DNA from: Sneathiella sp. | GTDB taxonomy: Bacteria; Pseudomonadota; Alphaproteobacteria; Sneathiellales; Sneathiellaceae | Assembly: GCA_016765515.1 (NCBI GenBank) | Contig: JAESPT010000076.1 | Location: 1 to 6,130, forward strand | Reading direction: 5' to 3' | DNA: 6,130 nucleotides | Shown: positions 1 through 5,320 of the stretch, in pieces | Layout of the letters: every line of letters begins with the position of its first letter | Numbering within the stretch: position 1 is the stretch's first letter | Program-made: the position numbers and the translations under genes | Notes under the pieces: model-generated | The model's input: only the letters and a program-made list of their open reading frames with translations | Told to the model about the DNA's origin: nothing | Database searches by the model: none

Positions 1-8
1 CCCCAGGC

Positions 9-485
9 GTGCCGCCTAAGGAACGTAAACACTCCCGTCCGTTAAGCATTCAACAAATATTTGCAGCGAAGAAGAAAGACAAATCATCAACAACTGAATA
101 TGTGCCATCAGAAGTACAGCAACCTCCGCCAGTAACCGACGCGACTAAAACGCAAAATCTGGAAATTAGTGATAGCCAGACTGTGTCCAGCGAATTGTCT
201 CCGGATCTGATCCCTGAAGAGATTAGTCTTTTGGCGACACCAAAGAAAGACAGCTCGAATGACGCGCCGCAGAGCGTCGCTTCACAGACTCTTGTCAAAC
301 GGGATGCCAAGAAAACAAGCGCACAGGAAGCATCCTTAACGTATCTCGCTGTTTCTATCGCTTCCTCACCTGTACCAAAGGTTGAAGATGTGGATGAGAA
401 TGGTACGATCGAAAATCAGGTTGCCCATAAAAACAATATGATGCGAGAAGCCATGTTAAGGCGAGTCAACCGTTTGAGGTGGTGA
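9..485 (+). CDS. Hypothetical disordered protein, possibly truncated at the left edge
   Basis: I do not recognise this protein. Read from a GTG at position 9 it has 158 residues, but the frame is open to the left edge (codons CCA GGC precede the GTG) and no clear ribosome binding site is visible. It may therefore be the C-terminal part of a longer protein. The composition suggests intrinsic disorder: rich in Ser, Thr, Lys, Glu and Pro, with no Cys, a single Gly, and a single Trp as the last residue. The N-terminal part is basic (PKERKHSRP near residues 3-11, KKKDK near 21-25). A PPP stretch lies near residues 39-41 and a long acidic/polar middle follows. The last 15 residues (144-158) are basic and probably helical, with Met and Arg dominating. 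No signal peptide or membrane segment is seen. It lies 82 bases upstream of the GST gene on the same strand. The coding call rests on the uninterrupted frame; function is unknown. Confidence 0.55.
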   Translation: MPPKERKHSRPLSIQQIFAAKKKDKSSTTEYVPSEVQQPPPVTDATKTQNLEISDSQTVSSELSPDLIPEEISLLATPKKDSSNDAPQSVASQTLVKRDAKKTSAQEASLTYLAVSIASSPVPKVEDVDENGTIENQVAHKNNMMREAMLRRVNRLRW

Positions 486-514
486 TTTTCTATACCTTTA
501 CAGGTTTGTATAAT
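486..514 (+). promoter_or_regulatory. Possible sigma-70-type promoter for the GST-DUF1643-tdk run
   Basis: A perfect TATAAT hexamer sits at 509-514 in the AT-rich gap after the first gene. The hexamer 17 bases upstream (TTTTCT, 486-491) is a poor -35 match, so the call depends mostly on the -10 box. A start about 7 bases downstream would give a leader of roughly 47 bases before the ATG at 568. It is the only good promoter candidate seen upstream of the three rightward genes. Confidence 0.4.
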
Positions 515-540
515 TGCCCTACCTCATCCGATAGATCCCT

Positions 541-553
541 AATTTCAGAAATT
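541..553. repeat. Short perfect dyad in the GST leader (possible operator)
   Basis: AATTTC-A-GAAATT is a perfect 6-1-6 inverted repeat. It lies between the candidate -10 box at 509-514 and the GST start at 568, a position where a repressor could act. It is short and AT-rich, so chance occurrence is quite possible and no regulator is identified. Confidence 0.2.
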
Positions 554-567
554 TGTACAGCGTCAAA

Positions 568-1266
568 ATGGCCCCATTGGATACACGCATAACACTTCAG
601 AAACATGCTGTTTTATACAGCTTCAGAAGATGCCCCTACGCCATGCGCGCCCGCGTCACTCTGCATTCCTCTGGGCAACCTGTGGAGTTGAGAGACATTC
701 TCTTAAAAGACAAACCCGCACAAATGCTGGATGCCAGCCCTAAGGCCACCGTACCAGTTCTAATTTTGGAAGACGGTACTGTGTTGGATGAGAGCCGAGA
801 CATTATGTATTGGGCCGTCAGTGAATTTGATCCACAAAACTGGTATCCGGAAAATCCTAAATTACGCACTGAGATCAATCGTCTGATTGACGAAAATGAC
901 GGTCCTTTCAAATCCGCTTTGGATCGCTATAAATATCATGTGAGATTTCCTGAAAATTCAAGGCAGGAATATCGCCGCGACGGTGAAAAATTCTTGATGG
1001 CCTTGGATACTCGCCTTCTCAAACATGATTTTCTTGTACTAAATACAGCGACGCTGGCAGATGTGGCGATTTTTCCATTTGTCCGCCAATTTGCCAATAG
1101 TGACCGCGCCTGGTTTGATCAATCTCCCTATACTGCACTGCAAAAATGGTTGGACAACTGGACAACTTCTGACACGTTCAAACACCTTATGAAAAAGCGG
1201 AATATATGGAAACCAGACACCCATGGTCCGCTTTTTCCCGACCTCATTGAGGATGAAATGACCTAA
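568..1266 (+). CDS. Glutathione S-transferase family protein (glutaredoxin 2/omega-like)
   Basis: This is predicted to be a cytosolic thiol-transfer enzyme with a thioredoxin-fold N-terminal half and an all-helical C-terminal half (232 residues, normal for the family). The N-terminal domain carries CPYA at residues 22-25 within RRCPYAMRAR, placing a candidate catalytic Cys (C22) at the start of helix 1, as in glutaredoxin 2 and omega GSTs rather than Ser/Tyr GSTs. The cis-proline is in TVPVL (61-65). DESRDI (74-79) matches the Glu/Ser-x-Asp segment that binds the gamma-glutamyl part of glutathione. In the C-terminal domain, TLADVAIFPFVRQF (162-175) fits the conserved GST helix with its N-capping Asp. 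The single Cys in CPYA suggests a monothiol mechanism. I chose the ATG at 568; an in-frame TTG at 553 would add five residues, and neither has a strong ribosome binding site. It leads a run with DUF1643 and tdk. The physiological substrate cannot be told. Confidence 0.85.
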   Translation: MAPLDTRITLQKHAVLYSFRRCPYAMRARVTLHSSGQPVELRDILLKDKPAQMLDASPKATVPVLILEDGTVLDESRDIMYWAVSEFDPQNWYPENPKLRTEINRLIDENDGPFKSALDRYKYHVRFPENSRQEYRRDGEKFLMALDTRLLKHDFLVLNTATLADVAIFPFVRQFANSDRAWFDQSPYTALQKWLDNWTTSDTFKHLMKKRNIWKPDTHGPLFPDLIEDEMT

Positions 1267-1764
1267 ATGGACGCACAATATTTTAAAGAAAGCGGTGCAA
1301 CGTTTAGTGACTGCAAAACATTTCGCTATCGCCTTTGGCGCAAATGGAACAACGGCCCCACAGTCTCTTTCCTGATGCTCAACCCGTCAACGGCCGATGA
1401 AAATCGCAATGATCCAACCATTGAACGCTGCCATAGAAGAGCCGTTGCCATGGGATTTGGGGCTCTTGATGTGATCAATATCTTTTCTTTCCGGGCAACA
1501 GATCCAAAAGACCTTAAGAAGGCGACTGATCCAGTTGGTCCCGAAACCAATACGATACTGCTGGAGAGTGCCCGATCTGCGGATATGACAATATGCGCCT
1601 GGGGCAGTCATGGAGACCATAAAAACCGGGATCGTGAGGTTCGCCATTTGCTTAAAAGCAATGACATAGATGTTCATTTCCTGACACTGACGTCCAAGGG
1701 ACAACCTGGACATCCTCTTTATATTCCCTATTCAAAAACACCTCAGCTTTGGACTGATTGTTAA
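1267..1764 (+). CDS. DUF1643 domain-containing protein
   Basis: This 165-residue protein matches the DUF1643 family over its whole length, a family of small soluble bacterial and phage proteins of unknown biochemical function. Recognisable blocks in order are FLMLNPSTAD (35-44), the DPT-x-x-x-C segment (49-55), NIFSFRATDP (71-80), CAWG (110-113) with a following polar loop, and LTSKGQPGHPLY (141-152) near the C-terminus. The conserved Asn, Asp, Cys and Trp-Gly residues hint at an enzymatic or ligand-binding site, but I will not assign an activity. Its ATG follows the GST stop codon with no gap (TAAATG), which suggests translational coupling. A GAGG at 14 bases upstream, inside the GST gene, is too distant to be a strong binding site. 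tdk follows 15 bases after its stop. No signal peptide or membrane segment is visible. Confidence 0.88.
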   Translation: MDAQYFKESGATFSDCKTFRYRLWRKWNNGPTVSFLMLNPSTADENRNDPTIERCHRRAVAMGFGALDVINIFSFRATDPKDLKKATDPVGPETNTILLESARSADMTICAWGSHGDHKNRDREVRHLLKSNDIDVHFLTLTSKGQPGHPLYIPYSKTPQLWTDC

Positions 1765-1779
1765 GAGAAGACTCTGTTT

Positions 1780-2358
1780 ATGGCCAAACTCTATTTTTAT
1801 TATTCGACAATGAATGCCGGAAAATCCACGACACTGCTGCAGTCAAGCTTCAACTATGAAGAACGGGGCATGCGAACCCTTCTTCTGACAGCAGCTCTGG
1901 ATGATCGATTTGGTGTGGGCACAATCGCCTCACGGATTGGACTTGAAGCAAAGGCAAATTTATTTCGCGATACAACAGATATTTTGAAAATGGTCAAAGA
2001 GGAACTATCCAGTCGTCCAATCGATTGCATTATGGTTGATGAAAGCCAGTTCCTCTCCAAAGATCAGGTTTTTCAACTCTCTGAAGTGGCGGATCAGTTA
2101 CATATTCCCGTGCTTTGCTATGGCTTACGCACTGACTTTCAAGGCAACTTGTTTGAAGGAAGCTTGCACTTGCTTGCCTGGGCCGATGAGCTGCGGGAAC
2201 TCAAAACCATCTGCCATTGCGGCAGCAAGGCAACCATGGTTATCCGAGTGGATGAGAAGGGTGATCCGATCAAAGAAGGTCAGCAAAAGGAAATCGGCGG
2301 AAATGACCGCTATGTGGCTTTGTGCCGGAAGCATTTCAAAGAGGCGACTTTTGGCTAG
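1780..2358 (+). CDS. tdk: Thymidine kinase (type II)
   Basis: Thymidine kinase (EC 2.7.1.21) phosphorylates thymidine to dTMP with ATP in the cytosolic pyrimidine salvage pathway. The 192-residue protein has the whole type II (TK1-like, tetrameric) architecture. The P-loop is MNAGKST (11-17). The Walker B/catalytic segment [10 protein letters not shown] (83-92) holds the presumed base E88. YGLRTDF (114-120) is the conserved post-strand motif. The zinc-binding and lasso region runs from C145 and C147 (ICHCG) to C182 and H185 (LCRKH), so all four zinc ligands are present. The lasso loop between them includes [10 protein letters not shown], which packs over the thymidine base. Length is close to that of the E. 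coli enzyme. It begins 15 bases after the DUF1643 stop, with a purine-rich AAGAGAAG upstream as a modest ribosome binding site. It is the last gene of the rightward run, and no terminator is evident after it. Confidence 0.96.
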   Translation: MAKLYFYYSTMNAGKSTTLLQSSFNYEERGMRTLLLTAALDDRFGVGTIASRIGLEAKANLFRDTTDILKMVKEELSSRPIDCIMVDESQFLSKDQVFQLSEVADQLHIPVLCYGLRTDFQGNLFEGSLHLLAWADELRELKTICHCGSKATMVIRVDEKGDPIKEGQQKEIGGNDRYVALCRKHFKEATFG

Positions 2359-2367
2359 GGTCAGGAT

Positions 2368-2754
2368 CTAGAGTTTCGTCTGCCGCCATTCAATAAATCC
2401 GCATATAGCCAACGACAACCAGCCACCGATCAGAAGAAGGCCTCCGGTTGGCGTAATATAATAACCAACGGCCTGACCTGTTTGCCCCAGATAATAAAGA
2501 GATCCTGAAAAAAGGAAAATACCGGCGACAAAAAAGCATCCCGCCATATTCCCAAAAATAGTCGCTTTTCCGCCATCTTTTGTAATGAATGCAATGGCGA
2601 TTAGCGGGAACACGTGGAACATGTGATAGGTGAATGCGGTGCTATAAAAACGTCGAAACTCGTCGTCGTCTCCCACCGAATGAGCTCCGGCAGCTCCCAT
2701 AACAACAGCAAGGGCACCAAGCAGGCCCGCGATTAACAACCAGGGCATTCTCAT
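2368..2754 (-). CDS. DUF423 family small integral membrane protein
   Basis: This is a 128-residue inner-membrane protein of the DUF423 (YgdD-like) family, whose molecular function is unknown. About four hydrophobic helices can be placed: roughly 5-24 ending in the family motif GAAGAH (20-25), 45-58, 67-90 and 103-121. The motif TPTGG-LLLIGGW (101-112) before the last helix is characteristic. The C-terminus is short and basic. Three in-frame ATGs exist, at 2769, 2754 and 2748. I chose 2754 because GGAG lies 9 bases upstream, whereas the ATG at 2769 directly abuts the U-tract of a terminator and has no ribosome binding site. It converges on tdk with 9 bases between the stops. Its promoter is not obvious; it may lie inside the end of the small dehydrogenase gene, or the gene may depend on read-through past the terminator. 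Confidence 0.88.
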   Translation of the reverse strand: MRMPWLLIAGLLGALAVVMGAAGAHSVGDDDEFRRFYSTAFTYHMFHVFPLIAIAFITKDGGKATIFGNMAGCFFVAGIFLFSGSLYYLGQTGQAVGYYITPTGGLLLIGGWLSLAICGFIEWRQTKL

Positions 2755-2763
2755 CCATTCATT

Positions 2764-2767
2764 CTCC
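2764..2767 (-). promoter_or_regulatory. Ribosome binding site GGAG deciding the DUF423 start
   Basis: GGAG on the minus strand lies 9 bases before the ATG at 2754. It overlaps the upstream alternative ATG at 2769, arguing for the shorter protein. Confidence 0.5.
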
Positions 2768-2769
2768 AT

Positions 2770-2800
2770 AAAAAAAGCCGAAGGATTAACCTTCGGCTTT
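2770..2800 (-). terminator. Rho-independent terminator of the acyl-CoA dehydrogenase operon
   Basis: On the minus strand an 11-base-pair stem (AAAGCCGAAGG paired with CCTTCGGCTTT) closes a 5-base loop and is followed by U residues, seven in a row counting those in the stem. It starts about 21 bases after the stop of the small dehydrogenase subunit, the usual place for an operon terminator. The plus-strand reading has no U-tract beyond the stem, so it is directional. The U-run ends at 2770, directly beside an in-frame ATG of the next gene. Confidence 0.9.
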
Positions 2801-2821
2801 CAGATTTAGATACCCAAACCT

Positions 2822-3946
2822 CTATGACAAGTTTGAATAACGGTTCAAATGATAGTCTGTGTTGCCGAACAGCATTTCAATGGTCGATAGACGCTTGAAA
2901 TAATGACCAATGGAATATTCATCAGTCATGCCCATACCACCGTGAAGCTGAACGGATTGCTGACCGACAAATTTAGCGGCTTTACCAATTTGCGCCTTGG
3001 TCGCGGAAACAGCCTTCTTTGTATCCACTTCATATCCAAGGGCTAATTTCATGGCAACCATGTCAGACATGGATTTAGATTGCTCTGCTTCCATATACAT
3101 ATCTACCATACGGTGTTGCAGAACCTGGAACTTTCCGATTGCAACACCAAACTGCTTGCGGGTTTTCAGGTATTCATTGGTAATCTCATTCGCTGCTGCC
3201 ATGGCGCCAACGGCTTCGGCGCAGAGAGCACCGATTGCATTGTCCGTCACTTTTTCGATGATCGGGAAGGCTTTTCCTTCCTTCCCTAACAACTCACCTT
3301 CAGCATTATCAAGGCGAATGTCAGCCGCCTGCTGACCATCGACAGTACGGTAGCTTTGGATATCAACGCCCGCAGCATCGTTATTAATGATGAACAGAGA
3401 AATCCCGTCTTCATCCCGTGAATTTCCACTCGTTCTGGCCGAGACAATGATTTTATCTGCTGTACCGCCGTGATACACAACAGCCTTGTGACCGTTTATT
3501 TTATAGCTGTCGCCAGACTTGGTTGCCGTTGTTTCAACATCACTTAAATTGAAACGGGACTGAGCTTCTGCATAACCGAATGCGAGCATCAGATTCCCTT
3601 CAATGACTTCAGGGATAATGGCTTCAATTTGTGCCGGGCTTCCCGCTTCGGCAACTAGGGCACCACTCAAAATTACGGTACTGAAGAAAGGTTCAAGAAC
3701 CAGGCCCTTGCCCATGCTTTCCATCATGATCATGGTTTCAACAGGGCTTCCACCAAATCCGCCAACCTCTTCGGAGAAGGGCATCCCAAGCCACCCGAGT
3801 TCGGCCATTGTCTTCCAGTGATCACGGCTAAAACCCAAGTCAGTCTCAGACAACTTGATCCGTGCTTCTGAAGAGTAATGGTCCAGAACAAATCGATCGA
3901 TGCTGTCTTTTAACAGGGATTGTTCTTCTGAAAGTTCAAAATCCAT
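2822..3946 (-). CDS. Acyl-CoA dehydrogenase, small (non-catalytic) subunit, PimD-like
   Basis: This 374-residue flavoprotein-fold protein is one half of a probable heteromeric acyl-CoA dehydrogenase, acting in beta-oxidation of an unidentified acyl-CoA in the cytosol. The N-terminal helical domain starts MDFELSEEQ. The middle beta domain (about 120-215) has a degenerate flavin loop (YAEAQSRFNLSD, 125-136) instead of the usual YSEPGSGSD. The C-terminal helical domain contains RKQFG (263-267), which contacts FAD across the subunit interface, and QLHGGMGM (333-340). Both family positions for the catalytic Glu are lost: FGNT (360-363) replaces YEGT, and DNAIG (235-239) stands where the large subunit has NER. 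Overall it resembles pimeloyl-CoA dehydrogenase small subunits (PimD), but no other pim genes are visible, so the substrate is open. It starts 12 bases after the large subunit stop, with AAGGA overlapping that stop codon as the ribosome binding site. A terminator follows. Confidence 0.9.
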   Translation of the reverse strand: MDFELSEEQSLLKDSIDRFVLDHYSSEARIKLSETDLGFSRDHWKTMAELGWLGMPFSEEVGGFGGSPVETMIMMESMGKGLVLEPFFSTVILSGALVAEAGSPAQIEAIIPEVIEGNLMLAFGYAEAQSRFNLSDVETTATKSGDSYKINGHKAVVYHGGTADKIIVSARTSGNSRDEDGISLFIINNDAAGVDIQSYRTVDGQQAADIRLDNAEGELLGKEGKAFPIIEKVTDNAIGALCAEAVGAMAAANEITNEYLKTRKQFGVAIGKFQVLQHRMVDMYMEAEQSKSMSDMVAMKLALGYEVDTKKAVSATKAQIGKAAKFVGQQSVQLHGGMGMTDEYSIGHYFKRLSTIEMLFGNTDYHLNRYSNLS

Positions 3947-3958
3947 TTTTATTATTCC

Positions 3959-5155
3959 TTATAATCCCAGTACCATTTTTGAGATGATATTCCGTTGAAT
4001 TTCGTTACTGCCACCATAAATGGAAGCGGCTCTTAGATATAAATGTTCTGCCATGGGGCCATGAGCATAATCCGGACCAACCGGTGCTTCATTCCGCCCT
4101 TCATATTTTTTCAAAGCTTCATAGGGAGCCCCATACATGCCTAAGGATTCGACAAGAAGCTCCGTCAACCGTTGTTGAATTTCTGTTCCTTTAATTTTCA
4201 GCAAAGAGGGTTCTGCCGACAATTTTTTACCCGCCTCAATCATGGACAGCATCCGTAGCTCCGTATATTCCAGCGCCATCAAATCCACTTCGATCAGATT
4301 CAGTTTACGCATAAAATCCCGGTCGTCTTCGAGAAGCCCGCCATTGACCCGTTCCTGTTTAGCGATCTCGCGCAACCGCTCGACATGGCGTTTGGATTGT
4401 GCAACACGGGCAATACTGGTGCGTTCATTCCCCAGCAGAAATTTGGCATAGGTCCAGCCTTTATTTTCTTCCCCAATGCGATTGGCAACAGGCACGCGCA
4501 CATCATCAAAGAAAACTTCGTTGAGCGTATGCTCCTTATCTAGTCCAATAATGGGTTTCAACGTAATTCCCGGTGTCTTCATATCAATCAGCAAGAAGGA
4601 AATGCCTTCTTGGTGCTTGACGTTAGAATCCGTTCGAACCAGACAGAAGATCCAGTCCGCATGCTGGGCATGAGACGTCCAGATTTTCTGGCCATTAACC
4701 ACATAATCATCGCCATCCCGAACCGCTTTTGTCTGCAAGGAGGCCAAATCCGATCCGGATCCCGGCTCAGAATATCCCTGACACCACCAGTCGTCAGAAT
4801 TCAGAATTCCCGGAAGGAACTTGTCTTTTTGCTCCTGATTACCGAATGTATAGATAACCGGTCCAACCATACTGACACCGAAGGGAATCGGCGGCGGTGC
4901 GGAAGCACGGCCAAGTTCCTGGGAGAAAATAAATTTCTGTGTAATAGACCAGCCCGTTCCGCCATATTCAACAGGCCAGTTAGGGGCAATCCAGCCGTTA
5001 TAATACAGGGCCTTTTGCCACTGGACTTGCCCCTCTTTAGAAAAATGAAGGCCACGGTCGTACCGTTCCTTCACATCCTGGGGCAGTTTTTTATCTATAA
5101 ATTCTCGAACTTCAGCCTGGAAGGCTAAATCTTCGTCACGAAATGACAAATCCAT
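3959..5155 (-). CDS. Acyl-CoA dehydrogenase, large (catalytic) subunit, PimC-like
   Basis: This 398-residue protein is the likely catalytic half of a heteromeric FAD-dependent acyl-CoA dehydrogenase introducing an alpha,beta double bond into an acyl-CoA; electrons would normally pass to electron-transfer flavoprotein. The N-terminal helical domain spans about 1-120. The beta domain carries the intact flavin/substrate loop QGYSEPGSGSD (126-136) and the GQKIWTS segment (155-161). E244 in LLGNERTS (240-247) is the candidate base, at the place used by isovaleryl-CoA dehydrogenase. The usual C-terminal YEGT reads YGGS (380-383) and the RKQFG motif is absent, so the FAD site seems to need the small subunit. 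It closely resembles PimC-type large subunits. I chose the ATG at 5155, giving MDLSF as the N-terminus, typical of the family, with GGAG 8 bases upstream. An in-frame ATG at 5197 would add 14 atypical residues. It is the first gene of the operon. Confidence 0.92.
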   Translation of the reverse strand: MDLSFRDEDLAFQAEVREFIDKKLPQDVKERYDRGLHFSKEGQVQWQKALYYNGWIAPNWPVEYGGTGWSITQKFIFSQELGRASAPPPIPFGVSMVGPVIYTFGNQEQKDKFLPGILNSDDWWCQGYSEPGSGSDLASLQTKAVRDGDDYVVNGQKIWTSHAQHADWIFCLVRTDSNVKHQEGISFLLIDMKTPGITLKPIIGLDKEHTLNEVFFDDVRVPVANRIGEENKGWTYAKFLLGNERTSIARVAQSKRHVERLREIAKQERVNGGLLEDDRDFMRKLNLIEVDLMALEYTELRMLSMIEAGKKLSAEPSLLKIKGTEIQQRLTELLVESLGMYGAPYEALKKYEGRNEAPVGPDYAHGPMAEHLYLRAASIYGGSNEIQRNIISKMVLGL

Positions 5156-5163
5156 TGGGGTTT

Positions 5164-5167
5164 CTCC
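5164..5167 (-). promoter_or_regulatory. Ribosome binding site GGAG deciding the large-subunit start
   Basis: GGAG on the minus strand is 8 bases before the ATG at 5155, an ideal spacing, and supports this start over the ATG at 5197. Confidence 0.6.
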
Positions 5168-5218
5168 ATTATTCACGAGGGCATCTCCCGTGCCCATTAC
5201 CGCCTATGCTAGGCTGTG

Positions 5219-5247
5219 ATCTTACCGATTGCAAGCGCACCATTCAA
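5219..5247 (-). promoter_or_regulatory. Candidate sigma-70-type promoter of the acyl-CoA dehydrogenase operon
   Basis: On the minus strand TTGAAT (5247-5242) and TAAGAT (5224-5219) are separated by exactly 17 bases, each matching the -35/-10 consensus at four of six positions. Transcription would start near 5212, some 57 bases before the ATG at 5155. It lies in the 165-base gap after the rhodanese-like gene, where I see no clear terminator, so read-through from that gene is also possible. Confidence 0.45.
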
Positions 5248-5320
5248 TAGTGTTTTCGAGGACTGCAAAGCCCCTGATTTCGCTACGTAAACCGAGTAAT
5301 TCGCCCTTGATGTCTGCGCT

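Noticed and set aside
553..567. TTG start giving five extra residues to the GST protein
   Set aside because: The ATG at 568 is a stronger start codon, and no ribosome binding site favours TTG.
1387..1713. A 108-codon minus-strand frame opposite the DUF1643 gene
   Set aside because: The plus-strand frame has all the DUF1643 motifs; the antisense product shows no domain.
2036..2371. A 111-codon plus-strand frame inside tdk in another frame
   Set aside because: It overlaps the zinc and lasso region of tdk, whose family match is unambiguous, and its translation resembles nothing known.
4610..5128. A 172-codon open frame on the plus strand opposite the large dehydrogenase gene
   Set aside because: It is fully antisense to a gene with strong family motifs, has no recognisable domain and has no convincing ribosome binding site; it is a shadow frame.
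5179..5195. Small inverted repeat GGGCA/TGCCC with a 7-base loop in the leader of the dehydrogenase operon
   Set aside because: The stem is only 5 bp with no U-tract and no match to a known riboswitch or operator; probably chance.
5156..5320. Search for a terminator after the rhodanese-like gene or a fatty-acid regulator palindrome
   Set aside because: No stem with a U-run and no convincing long palindrome was found; only the TTGAAT-17-TAAGAT promoter candidate was kept.
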